Position numbers and translations under genes: made by a program
Notes under the pieces: model-generated
Told to the model about the DNA's origin: nothing
Database searches by the model: none
Seen by the model: the letters and a program-made list of their open reading frames with translations, nothing else
Shown: positions 1 to 7,514 of the stretch, in pieces
Layout: each line of letters starts with the position of its first letter
How positions within the stretch are numbered: position 1 is the stretch's first letter
NCBI GenBank assembly: GCA_009924765.1
Contig: RFQW01000003.1
Span: 1 to 18,717, forward strand
Length of the DNA stretch: 18,717 nucleotides
DNA from: Planctomycetota bacterium
GTDB lineage: Bacteria; Planctomycetota; Phycisphaerae; Phycisphaerales; SM1A02
Reading direction: 5' to 3'

Positions 1-104
1 ATGACGATGAACAGGAACTCGTCGTGTTCCGGCGGGTTGGAGACGACCTGCTGGAGCGACAGCAGTTCGGGAATCTTCAGGTAGCTGCCGTAGGTGATGT
101 CCAC
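1..104 (-). CDS. kynA: Tryptophan 2,3-dioxygenase, N-terminal fragment (runs off the window)
   Basis: Haem dioxygenase that opens the indole ring of tryptophan to N-formylkynurenine, the first step of the kynurenine pathway. Only the first 34 or so codons are present; the rest lies beyond base 1. The visible peptide reads VDITYGSYLKIPELLSLQ, followed by VVSNPPEHDEFLFIV. The TYGSYLK-x-PELL and HDE-x-LFI blocks are the family's N-terminal signature. I chose the GTG at 104-102 because the homology begins right after it and a TANNNT hexamer (TACTCT, 111-116) sits 6 nt upstream. An in-frame ATG at 161 would add 19 basic, unrelated-looking residues. The start lies inside the 3' end of the crtN-like gene, overlapping it by 28 nt in another frame on the same strand. 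Recognition is from the motif only, but the motif is very specific. Confidence 0.82.
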   Translation of the reverse strand, partial: MDITYGSYLKIPELLSLQQVVSNPPEHDEFLFIV

Positions 105-1687
105 GCGGCGAGAGTAGCGGAACGCATGGCGCCCGACGCGGGTGGCTGATCGATGGCGCATGGCAAGCCCATGCGCTGACAGAGCAGGCGCGCGGTGATC
201 TGCGCCGACAGGAAGATGACGGGCAGGCCCGAGCCCGGGTGCGTGCCGCCGCCCACCAGCCACACGCCATCCACGTCCTGCAACTGATGATGCGGTCGCC
301 GATGCAGCATCTGCTTCAGCCCGTGCGCAAGATTGAAGGTTGCGCCGAACTGGATGCCTTCGGCCTGCCAGTCGAGCGGCGTCACCTGTCGCTCCACGCG
401 GATGCGGCGGCGGATGTCGGGGATGCCGAAGACGGTTTCGAGCTGCTGCATGGTGCTCTCACGCACCTTGGCGGCGTCCGTGGACCAATTCACCTTGTTG
501 CTGCCGGGCTGCACATTCGGCGTGGGCAGCAGCACGTACAGCGAACTGCATCCCTTCGGCGCCATGGTGGGGTCCGTGGCGGCGGGATTGCAGGCATACA
601 TCGACGGGTCCTGGCTCAGCGTGCCGTTGCGCGCGATGTCGGCCAGATTCTGCTCGTACTGGCGGCTGACATAGATCGTGTGGTGGGGCAGATCGACCTC
701 GCCCTCCACGCCCAAGTACAGCATGGCGGTGCTGCAGCTGTAGCGGCTACGGTCGATGCGCTCGTCGCTCCAGCGACGCCGCAGGTGCGCGGGAACAAGC
801 GTGCGCATGGCGTGCGTTGCGTCGGCGTTCAGCACCAGGTTGCCGTGTCGACGAAGGGCACCATCCACGTGCACGCCCACGGCGCGGCGCCCCTCGAACT
901 CGATCGCGTCCACGCTGCGACCCAGGTGGAAACGCACGCCCAGTTCCTCGGCGATGTCCGCCATGGCGCGCATCACCGCATTGCAACCGCCTGTGGGGTG
1001 CCAGATGCCGTACTCGTACTCGATGAACGGCAGGATGCTGAAGAGCTCCGGGCACTCGTACGGGCTCATGCCGAGGTACTTGCTCTGGAAACTCATCGAC
1101 AACCGGATGGAGGGATTGCGGAAGTATCCCTTCAGGTGGTCGTACAGGCTCTGCCATGGACGCAGGTGCGGCGCCGCCTGCATGGCATCGAGGGACACAA
1201 GATCGAGCACGCTGCGCATGGGACGACGCAGGATGGGCGTCATGGCCTCCAGCTTGCGGCGGTTGTCGGCGATGAAGCGCAGGAACGCCGGTCCGTCGTG
1301 CGGCTCGATGCGGCTGAGGCGCTCCGACATCAGGGCCAGATCCTGCGTGGTGTCGAGCGTGATCGGATCGCGCTCGGGTTGCCCCAGCAGCAGTCGGTAC
1401 ATGGGATCGAGCCGGGTCATCTCCACCCGATCGCTCAACTTGCGACCTGCCGCGGCCAGGATCTCGTCCAGCACGTAGGGCATCATGAAAAACGTCGGGC
1501 CCAGGTCGAAGTGGTGATCGCCCAGCGACAGGCGGCGCGTGCGGCCGCCGACAACGGGTTGCCGCTCGTACACGTCCACGCTGGCGCCGCTCGCGGCCAG
1601 CAGGATGGCGGCGGCAAGGCCTCCGGGACCGGCTCCGACGATGCCCACATCGGATGCGTGACGGAGGCTTCGTTCTGCGGCGATCAT
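77..1687 (-). CDS. crtN: CrtN-like carotenoid (diapophytoene/squalene-type) desaturase
   Basis: FAD-dependent desaturase of the CrtI/CrtN family, 536 aa, near the usual 490-540. It starts with a dinucleotide-binding fold (G18-A-G20-P-G22-G at residues 18-23), followed by the VYERQPVVGGRTR and FDLGPTFFMMP blocks. It ends with the family C-terminal signature GGGTHPGSGLPVIF at about 479-492. In C30 pathways CrtN inserts the conjugated double bonds into 4,4'-diapophytoene or a squalene-derived backbone at the membrane. Placement opposite a CrtNc-like dehydrogenase and a CrtP-like oxidase argues for the C30 rather than the C40 pathway. The ATG at 1687 is the only good start before the FAD motif; no clear Shine-Dalgarno precedes it. 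The last 18 or so residues overlap kynA. The exact substrate cannot be read from sequence; a C40 phytoene desaturase is the main alternative. Confidence 0.8.
   Translation of the reverse strand: MIAAERSLRHASDVGIVGAGPGGLAAAILLAASGASVDVYERQPVVGGRTRRLSLGDHHFDLGPTFFMMPYVLDEILAAAGRKLSDRVEMTRLDPMYRLLLGQPERDPITLDTTQDLALMSERLSRIEPHDGPAFLRFIADNRRKLEAMTPILRRPMRSVLDLVSLDAMQAAPHLRPWQSLYDHLKGYFRNPSIRLSMSFQSKYLGMSPYECPELFSILPFIEYEYGIWHPTGGCNAVMRAMADIAEELGVRFHLGRSVDAIEFEGRRAVGVHVDGALRRHGNLVLNADATHAMRTLVPAHLRRRWSDERIDRSRYSCSTAMLYLGVEGEVDLPHHTIYVSRQYEQNLADIARNGTLSQDPSMYACNPAATDPTMAPKGCSSLYVLLPTPNVQPGSNKVNWSTDAAKVRESTMQQLETVFGIPDIRRRIRVERQVTPLDWQAEGIQFGATFNLAHGLKQMLHRRPHHQLQDVDGVWLVGGGTHPGSGLPVIFLSAQITARLLCQRMGLPCAIDQPPASGAMRSATLAAWTSPTAAT
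111..116 (-). promoter_or_regulatory. Putative -10 hexamer for leaderless kynA
   Basis: On the minus strand the hexamer TACTCT ends 6 nt before the kynA GTG (104). This spacing would place the transcription start on the start codon. The site lies within the coding sequence of the crtN-like gene, so kynA may have its own promoter as well as read-through. It matches TANNNT sites at three other starts in the window. No convincing -35 is visible. Confidence 0.4.
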
Positions 1688-1715
1688 GTCGGGTAGTTTC
1701 GCATAAATCGCGGCG

Positions 1716-1736
1716 GCGGATTCGGCGTGAATCCGC
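1716..1736. promoter_or_regulatory. 8-bp perfect inverted repeat in the divergent crtN/aldH intergenic region
   Basis: GCGGATTC (1716-1723) and GAATCCGC (1729-1736) are exact inverted repeats around a 5-nt centre, GGCGT. They lie between the two divergent carotenoid transcription units. The symmetry could be the operator of a dimeric regulator acting on both directions, or an RNA hairpin in the leader of the rightward transcript. The candidate GTG start at 1727 falls in the loop and arm. An AT-rich stretch CATAAAT (1702-1708) just to the left is the only -10-like element in the gap. Function is inference; the symmetry is directly visible. Confidence 0.4.
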
Positions 1737-1765
1737 GGCGGTCAGGCAGGCGAACCGGGCCGGAG

Positions 1766-3235
1766 ATGCAGGTGCCGAAGGCAGGCGATCCGAACAGGTC
1801 GGTGGATGGCGAGGCGTGGCTCGCGTGGCCGATCCGGCAGCGCTGGCTTGCGTCGTTCCGGCGCGCCGTGGCGGCCCATGGTCGCGAGATCGCCCAGGTG
1901 ATCGCGGACGAGATCGGCAAGCCGGAGAGCGAGGCCTACGTGAGCGAGGTGCTGCCGCTGCTCGCGGCGATGCGCTGGCACGCCAGGCATGCGCGCGGGG
2001 TCCTGCGCATGCAGCGCGCGACGGGTCGACCCGCGTGGCTGCTGGGTCGTCGCGCCCGCGTGGGTCGTGCGCCGCTCGGGCATGTGCTGATCATCGCGAC
2101 ATGGAACTATCCGGTGGGACTGCTGGGGGTGCAGCTCGTGCAGGCGGTGATGGCGGGCAATCGGGTCACGGTGAAGCCCTCGGAGCGTTCGCCGCATTCC
2201 CAGCAACTGCTCGTGCGACTGGCGGCGTCGTGTGGATTGCCGGACGGATGGCTTGCGCTTGCGGACGCGACCGCCGAGGCGGGCGAGCGGCTCGTGCGCG
2301 AGGGAATGTTCGACAAGGTGATGTTCACGGGTGGCACGCGCGTGGGTGCGGCCGTGGCGGCAACGGCGGCCGCGCGCTTGATGCCATCCGTGCTCGAACT
2401 CAGTGGGCACGATTCGGCGGTCGTTCTGGCCGACGCGGATGTGCGGAAGGCGGCCGAGCGGATCTGGCTGGCCATCACCATGAACGCCGGGCAGACCTGC
2501 ATGGCGCCTCGACGCGTGCTGGTGGATCGCTCGTGCTATCGCGCGTTCCTGTCGGAACTGGCACCGTTGGCGGCGGGTGCACGGCCGGTGCGGCTGGTCT
2601 GTGCGGGCGAGGCGGATCGATGCATGCAGCAGGTGGGCGCAGCGCTTGCCCAGGGTGCCCGAAGCCTGAGCGGCGTGGTGGAACCTGCGCGCGATGGCTG
2701 GATGCGGCCGATGGTGGTGGCGGATTGCAGCGCTGCCTCGGCGCTGGTCGCCGGTGACCACTTCGGCCCGGTGCTTGCGGTGGTACCCGTGGACGGCGTT
2801 GACCATGCCTTGCGTGTGCACGGAGCGTCGCGGCATCGACTGGCCGTGGGCGTGTACACGCGTTCCGCTTCGCGCTGGCGTCGGGATGCGGCGTTCATGA
2901 TGCGGCTGCGCGCCTCGGTGATCACCTTCAATGAGAGCGTGACGCCCACCGGACATCCCGCGCTGACGATCGCCGGTTCCGGTGGCAGCGGATGGGGTGC
3001 TTCGCGAGGGGCGGCTGGTCTGCTCGAGCTTTCGAGGCCGATCTCCGTTACGGAGACGGCATCGTGGACGCCTGCGGCGGCGCCACCGAGTGTGGCGGCG
3101 ATGCGATGGTTGGACAGGGTGGTGCGTTGGAGTCACCGTGCTCGACGCGTGACGCGACTGATTTCGCCGCCCGTGCCGGAATCGACATGCAATGTGGTGC
3201 AGCCTGCGGCTGCCGAAATGGAGTCAGGGACATGA
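1766..3235 (+). CDS. Aldehyde dehydrogenase, CrtNc-type (carotenoid aldehyde oxidation)
   Basis: NAD(P)-dependent aldehyde dehydrogenase, 489 aa from this ATG. The rightward frame is also open from a GTG at 1727, which would add 13 basic residues. I prefer 1766 because it leaves room for a divergent promoter, although no spaced Shine-Dalgarno supports either. Catalytic elements are present: WNYP with Asn114, KPSE, FTGGTRVG, the LELSG glutamate Glu211, and GQTC with nucleophile Cys245. The E-C spacing of 34 is canonical. FGPVLAVVPV and the C-terminal GLLELSRP follow. The protein carries a tail of about 60 residues beyond the core. In staphyloxanthin-type pathways such an enzyme converts diaponeurosporenal or diapolycopenal to the acid. 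Its stop overlaps the CrtP-like start (ATGA), so the two are probably translationally coupled. The family is certain; the carotenoid substrate is inferred from neighbours. Confidence 0.85.
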   Translation: MQVPKAGDPNRSVDGEAWLAWPIRQRWLASFRRAVAAHGREIAQVIADEIGKPESEAYVSEVLPLLAAMRWHARHARGVLRMQRATGRPAWLLGRRARVGRAPLGHVLIIATWNYPVGLLGVQLVQAVMAGNRVTVKPSERSPHSQQLLVRLAASCGLPDGWLALADATAEAGERLVREGMFDKVMFTGGTRVGAAVAATAAARLMPSVLELSGHDSAVVLADADVRKAAERIWLAITMNAGQTCMAPRRVLVDRSCYRAFLSELAPLAAGARPVRLVCAGEADRCMQQVGAALAQGARSLSGVVEPARDGWMRPMVVADCSAASALVAGDHFGPVLAVVPVDGVDHALRVHGASRHRLAVGVYTRSASRWRRDAAFMMRLRASVITFNESVTPTGHPALTIAGSGGSGWGASRGAAGLLELSRPISVTETASWTPAAAPPSVAAMRWLDRVVRWSHRARRVTRLISPPVPESTCNVVQPAAAEMESGT

Positions 3236-4812
3236 GCAAGCGTGCAATCGTGGTGGGTGGTGGTCTGGCTGGCCTGGCGGCGGCGGTGGAGCTGTGCACC
3301 GCCGGCATGCAGGTGACGGTCGTGGAACGCAACCAGCACCTTGGTGGCAAGATGAACGTGCTCGACGAGGCGGGGTTCCGCTTCGACATGGGACCCACCA
3401 TCCTGACGATGCCCCAGGTTGTGCGCGGCATCATCGCGCGCAGTGGACGCCGGCCCGAGGACTACCTGTCTCTGGTGCGTCTGGATCCGCAGTGGCGCTG
3501 CCTGTACGAGGACGGCACGCGCATCGACCTGCTGGAGAACCTCGATGGCATGGCGGATTCGATGGACCGGCAGTTCCCGGGGTTCGAGAGTGGTCCGGGA
3601 TGGAAGCGTTTCATCGAGTGGAGCCGCCGGATGTACCGCCTGAGCGAGCGCGTGTTCTTCTACAAGGATCTGGGCGGCATCATCGACCTCATGCGAAAGC
3701 CGCCGACGAACGATCCGGCGCTGCTCCGTGACGTGGTGGCCATGCGCATGCACAGCACCGTGGCGCGCACGGCCCACAAGTGGATTCGCGAGCCGCACCT
3801 GCGGCAGCTCAGCGAGCACTTCCTGCAGTACGTGGGCTCGAGCCCGTTCCTGTCGCCGTCGATCCTTGGACTGATCGCCTCCGCGCAGGTGGATCATGGA
3901 TGCTGGTACGCGATGGGTGGCACGCGACAGGTGGCGCGGTCGCTCGAGCGCATCCTTCGCGAGGAGCGGGCGGAACTGGTGTGCGGCGTGGGCGTGAAGC
4001 GCATCCTGCAGACAGGTGGTGCGGCGTCGGGTGTGGAACTGGAGGATGACCGGACCCTGCAGGCCGATCTGGTGGTGAGCAACTGCGACGTGCAGCGCAC
4101 CTATCGCGATCTGCTTGGCGACGCGGCCAGTCTTGGCGAGCAGCGCAGCATCGCCGCGCGATACACGCCAGCCTGCAGCGGCGTGGTGCTGTATCTCGGC
4201 CTGAATCGCCAGTATCCCCATCTGGCGCATCACAACTTCCTGTTCAGCGCCGATTCGGTGGCGGAGTTCGACGACATCTACGCCAAGGGCGTGCCGGCGC
4301 GCGACCCCACGATCTACCTGTGCGTGCCCAGTCGCACCGATCCCGATCAGGCGCCGAAGGGCGGCGAGGCGATGTACGCGCTCATTCACACGCCCTACCA
4401 GCGCGGCGGTCAGCGATGGGAGGGTGCGGGCGGCCTGCTGGAGCAGTACCGTCCCGTGGTGATCGAGAAGCTGAAGCGTTTCGGCATGCAGGACCTGGAG
4501 CAGCACATCGTGCTCGAGCGGCATCTTTCGCCGGCCAGCATCGAGCGTCTGTACAACGCCGAGGGTGGCGCCATCTATGGACTGGCGAGTCATGGCAAGT
4601 TGCACGGTGGCTTCAAGCCCCGCAACCGAAGCCGTGTTGTGCGCAACCTGTATCTGGCTGGTGGCAGCTCAAATCCAGGCCCCGGCGTGCCGATGGTGCT
4701 GATGAGCGGCGTGACCGCGGCGCATGCGGCGTTGCAGGACAACGGCATGTCCACGCAGGGCCGGATCTCCGGCACGAAGGCGGAGGCGTGGGCAACCGCA
4801 GCGGCCAACTAG
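3232..4812 (+). CDS. crtP: CrtP-like carotenoid oxidase/desaturase (CrtI/CrtN family)
   Basis: FAD-dependent CrtI-superfamily enzyme, 526 aa. The N-terminal nucleotide-binding motif is GGGLAG (residues 9-14), followed by VVERNQHLGGKMN and FDMGPTILTMP. The C-terminal signature is AGGSSNPGPGVPMVLMSG, about 30-50 residues before the end. It is a paralogue of, and clearly distinct from, the leftward crtN-like gene. In C30 clusters this second copy (CrtP, also called CrtNb) oxidises a terminal methyl of 4,4'-diaponeurosporene to an aldehyde, the substrate of the dehydrogenase encoded just upstream. The ATG at 3232 overlaps the upstream stop in ATGA, and GGAG lies 8 nt before it. The same frame is open further upstream, but the FAD motif right after this Met fixes the start. 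It could instead be a second desaturase; motifs alone do not separate the two activities. Confidence 0.78.
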   Translation: MSKRAIVVGGGLAGLAAAVELCTAGMQVTVVERNQHLGGKMNVLDEAGFRFDMGPTILTMPQVVRGIIARSGRRPEDYLSLVRLDPQWRCLYEDGTRIDLLENLDGMADSMDRQFPGFESGPGWKRFIEWSRRMYRLSERVFFYKDLGGIIDLMRKPPTNDPALLRDVVAMRMHSTVARTAHKWIREPHLRQLSEHFLQYVGSSPFLSPSILGLIASAQVDHGCWYAMGGTRQVARSLERILREERAELVCGVGVKRILQTGGAASGVELEDDRTLQADLVVSNCDVQRTYRDLLGDAASLGEQRSIAARYTPACSGVVLYLGLNRQYPHLAHHNFLFSADSVAEFDDIYAKGVPARDPTIYLCVPSRTDPDQAPKGGEAMYALIHTPYQRGGQRWEGAGGLLEQYRPVVIEKLKRFGMQDLEQHIVLERHLSPASIERLYNAEGGAIYGLASHGKLHGGFKPRNRSRVVRNLYLAGGSSNPGPGVPMVLMSGVTAAHAALQDNGMSTQGRISGTKAEAWATAAAN

Positions 4813-4817
4813 CGCGG

Positions 4818-5634
4818 GTGGCCATCGAGGACGCATGGAGCCCGCGCTTCACCGCGTTCTTCGGTTGGTACGTGGAGCGGAAACTCCGCGGCGCGTTCCA
4901 TGCCGTTCGCATCCTGCCAGAGAGTGACGCTGCGTTGCAGGCGATGCGCGCGCATGCGGGTCCGGTGCTGGTTGCCCTGAATCACGCTTCGTGGTGGGAT
5001 CCGTTGATCGCATCACGCTTCGTGGTGGGATCCGTTGATCGCTGTGCTGCTGCGCAGGCGCCACTTCGCCGACCGGGACAACCTCGCGCCGATGGACGCG
5101 CATGAACTGCAACGATTCCGCATTCTGCGAAAGTTGGGCATCTTCGGCATCGATCCAGACGATCCGCTCGTCATGGAGGCCATGGCGGCGTATGTGCAGG
5201 GTCGACTTGCGCAGATGCCGCGCAGCAGCGTGATCCTGACGCCGCAGGGGCGCTTCGTGGATGTGCGTCAGCCGGTGGTGCCTCGGCCCGGCGCCGCCGC
5301 GCTGCTGGCTGCGCGGGCGGACATGGCGGCCTGGAGTGTGGCGATCGAGTACGCGTTCTGGACCGACGCGCGGCCCGAAGTGTTCCTGCGCGTGCAGCAG
5401 GTGCAACGGCCGGTGGATGCGCGCGTGTCGACATGGCAGCGATCGCTGCAGCAGACGATGGAGAAGAACCGGATCGCGCTGGCCGACGCGGTGCAGTCGC
5501 GCGAGCCGGCGCGATTCCACATCATGCTGGGTGGTGGACAGGCGCAGGTGAACCCGCTCTATGACCTGTGGCTGCGCGTCACCGGCCGCGGTGGTGCGAT
5601 CGATGTAGCGCGTCGAGCCGGTGAGCGCGCATGA
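4818..5634 (+). pseudogene. PlsC-like (CrtO-type) acyltransferase, broken by a 31-bp tandem duplication
   Basis: 1-acylglycerol-3-phosphate-type acyltransferase fold. In the staphyloxanthin pathway CrtO acylates the sugar of the carotenoid glucoside, a role that fits this position. The first part reads FTAFFGWYVERKLRGAF, then NHASWWDPLIA, containing the HX4D catalytic motif. A directly repeated 31-bp block (4981-5011 = 5012-5042) then shifts the frame. With one copy removed, the text reads on as NHASWWDPLIAVLLRRRHFA and through TPQGRFVD to the end, giving about 261 aa, normal for the family. As sequenced, one fragment ends at 5105 and the downstream frame is open to 5634. The start is uncertain: GTG 4818, five bases after the crtP stop, or GTG 4788 overlapping it. 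The end overlaps the next start (ATGA), so the operon architecture is intact. This is either a recent real mutation or an assembly artefact. Confidence 0.75.
4981..5042. repeat. Exact 31-bp tandem direct duplication
   Basis: Bases 4981-5011 and 5012-5042 are identical, adjacent and in direct orientation. The unit begins ATCACGCTTC and ends GTTGATCGC. Because 31 is not a multiple of three, it shifts the acyltransferase frame. The flanking bases differ (4980 A against 5011 C; 5043 T against 5012 A), so the unit boundaries are unambiguous. Removing one copy restores a continuous, motif-consistent protein. Confidence 0.97.
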
Positions 5635-6763
5635 GCGACATGTGGTCGTTGCTTGCATGGTCGGGCCTGACCTGTGCGGCGCTGCCGCTGTGGATGACGC
5701 TGCTGAATCTGCGCCGCTACCGTGTTCCTGCGGTTTCGAAGCCGATCGACGAGCGGGTGGATGTCTGCATTCCGGCCCGCAACGAGGCCTCCAACATCGA
5801 GGCATGCGTGGAGGGCGCACTGTCGAGCGTGGGCGTTCCGGTGCGTGCACTGGTGTACGACGATCAGAGCACCGATGACACGCCAGACATCCTTGAGCGC
5901 TTGGCGTTGAAGCACGCCGGGTTGGTGCGTGTGCCCACGCGATCGCTGCCGGATGGCTGGAACGGCAAGCAGTGGGGCTGCGAGCGCATGGGGCAGGCGA
6001 GCGACGCGGCGTGGCTGCTGTTCACGGATGCCGACGTGCGGATCGCGCCGAACGCGATCGCGTCGGCCGTGGGTTTCGCGCGGAGCAGCGGCAGCGACCT
6101 TGTGAGCACATTTCCGCGAGAGGTTTGCGGCTCGACGGGTGAGGCACTCGTGGTGCCGCTGATCCATTTCATGCTGCTTGGCTACCTGCCCATGGGCTTC
6201 ATGCGCCGCGATGGTCGGCCGTCACTGGGTGCGGGCTGCGGCCAGTTCCTGCTGGTGCGTCGCGAGGCCTGGCTCCGCAGCGGCGGGCATGCCGCCTTCA
6301 AGGACAGCATGACGGCATCAAGTTGCCGCGCAGCATCCGGCGCGCAGGCGGTCGAACCGATCTGTTCGACGGCACGGCGCTGGTGGAATGCCGGATGTAT
6401 CGCGGCTTTGCGCAGACCTGGCGTGGCTTCGCGAAGAACGCCTACGAAGGGCTGGGTTCCGTGGCTGCGCTGGTGGTCTTCACGGTGCTTCACGTGGTGG
6501 GGCACGTGATGCCTTGGGTGGTGCTGGTGGCGGCCGCCGTGTCGCATGAGGTGCCATCCGCCGCGGCGTGGGCAAGTGTCGGTGCCATTGCCTGCGGCCT
6601 CCTGACGCGAATCATGCTCGCTGCGCGTTTCCGCCAGCCCTGGATCGGCGTATGGCTGCATCCCGTCTCGATGCTGCTGCTGACCGCGATCCAGTGGCGC
6701 AGCCTGTGGCTCGCGATCGCCGGTCGTCGTGCGTGGCGCGGGCGAACGCTTGGTCGTTGCTAG
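5631..6763 (+). CDS. GT2 glycosyltransferase, CrtQ-like, interrupted by a frameshift near 6309
   Basis: Membrane-bound family 2 glycosyltransferase. It has an N-terminal hydrophobic segment (residues 5-27), PARNE (48-52), DDQSTD (77-82), GWNGKQWG (109-116) and FTDAD with the DXD aspartates 133 and 135. In CrtQ-type enzymes this fold glucosylates the C30 carotenoid acid. The first frame is sound to about residue 225 (GGHAAFKDS). The rest is in the frame two bases on: DGIKLPRSIRRAGG, then LFDGT, CRMYRGF and several C-terminal hydrophobic segments, ending at 6763. Restoring one base (for example SHDGIKLPR) gives about 377 aa, a normal length. As sequenced, the first frame reads nonsense and ends at 6509. 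The ATG at 5631 overlaps the acyltransferase stop as ATGA. The family is certain; carotenoid specificity comes from context, and a hopanoid- or lipid-linked role is the alternative. Confidence 0.78.
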
Positions 6764-6820
6764 ACTGCGGCCGCGGCGCGGCGAGGACTGCGCGCACTTC
6801 GCACCGGGGAGACACTGCGC

Positions 6821-7504
6821 ATGGAATCTGAGCCTGAACGCTTGGCAGAAGGCATCGGCGATGTCCTGTCGATCCCGGCTGGTCCGCAGGCCGAGCCTCG
6901 GAACTGGTGGCGTCGGTTGCGTCGAAAATTGACCGGTTGCGATCCAGACGACGTGCGCGCGCTGCAATCGGAGGCGCAGCATTTGAAGATCGATCTGGAG
7001 CGTGTGCGGCAGCGCATGAGCGTGCTGGAAACGCAGCTGGAGGACGCGCTGGCGGCGCTTGCCCACGGCACGACGGATGATGCGAACGAGGTGAGGCTTG
7101 ACAATCAGGGCATCGTCTCGTGTCGTGGATTCGCGGTGATGGACAAGCACGGACGCGTCCGCATTCAGGCTGGCATTGATGACAATGGTGATGCGACCAT
7201 CTGCTGGATGGACCCCATGGGCAAGCGACGCGTGGTGGCCGGCACGGCCTTGAACGGGGACGCGAGCGTGCTGTGGCTCGACACCGAGGGCAAGCGTCGC
7301 ATGGGAGCTGCGGCCGCCGCGAATGGCAACGCGGGCATGTATTTCGCTGATCGCAACGGCGTGATGCGAGTGGGCATCGCCACGAAGAACAGCGGCACCG
7401 GTGGCGTGCACGTGTACGACAAGGACGGCAAGCTTCGCATCAGCGCCGCCACCTTCAAGGGTGATCAGTTGAGCCTTCCGAACGAGGATCTTGGCGCGAT
7501 CTGA
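6821..7504 (+). CDS. Hypothetical protein with coiled coil and five 23-residue repeats
   Basis: I do not recognise a named family. The 227-aa product has no signal peptide. A short basic patch (about 30-38) is followed by a predicted coiled coil (about 43-82) and then a strikingly regular repeat region from about residue 107 to the end. Aspartates fall at 108, 131, 154, 177 and 200; glycines at 111, 134, 157, 180 and 203; arginines at 114, 137, 160, 183 and 206. The period is exactly 23, with an N-G turn in the middle of most units and an aromatic residue near the end of the first three. The pattern D-x-x-G-K-x-R followed by small and beta-branched residues suggests a beta-solenoid or stacked beta-hairpins. 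ATG 6821 has GGGGAG (6806-6811) at a good Shine-Dalgarno distance. A TAGACT hexamer (6761-6766) could be its -10. The gene ends 10 nt from the convergent ABC gene. Confidence 0.75.
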   Translation: MESEPERLAEGIGDVLSIPAGPQAEPRNWWRRLRRKLTGCDPDDVRALQSEAQHLKIDLERVRQRMSVLETQLEDALAALAHGTTDDANEVRLDNQGIVSCRGFAVMDKHGRVRIQAGIDDNGDATICWMDPMGKRRVVAGTALNGDASVLWLDTEGKRRMGAAAAANGNAGMYFADRNGVMRVGIATKNSGTGGVHVYDKDGKLRISAATFKGDQLSLPNEDLGAI

Positions 7505-7514
7505 CCGAGCGAAT

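Noticed and set aside
239..1696. Long rightward open frame (485 codons) opposite the crtN-like gene
   Set aside because: Composition is His/Ala/Arg/Val-rich with no motif, and the opposite strand encodes an intact FAD desaturase. It is an antisense shadow typical of GC-rich DNA.
1727..1765. GTG start for the aldehyde dehydrogenase
   Set aside because: It leaves only 39 bp between divergent starts and adds basic residues without family similarity. Kept as an alternative, since the ATG at 1766 also lacks a spaced Shine-Dalgarno.
6767..6774. GCGGCCGC palindrome between the glycosyltransferase and the repeat protein
   Set aside because: Short GC-only palindromes are expected by chance at this base composition, and nothing else marks it as a site.
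7505..7514. Search for a Rho-independent terminator between the convergent genes
   Set aside because: Only 10 nt with no stem-loop or T-run; none was found at 10760/10761 either.
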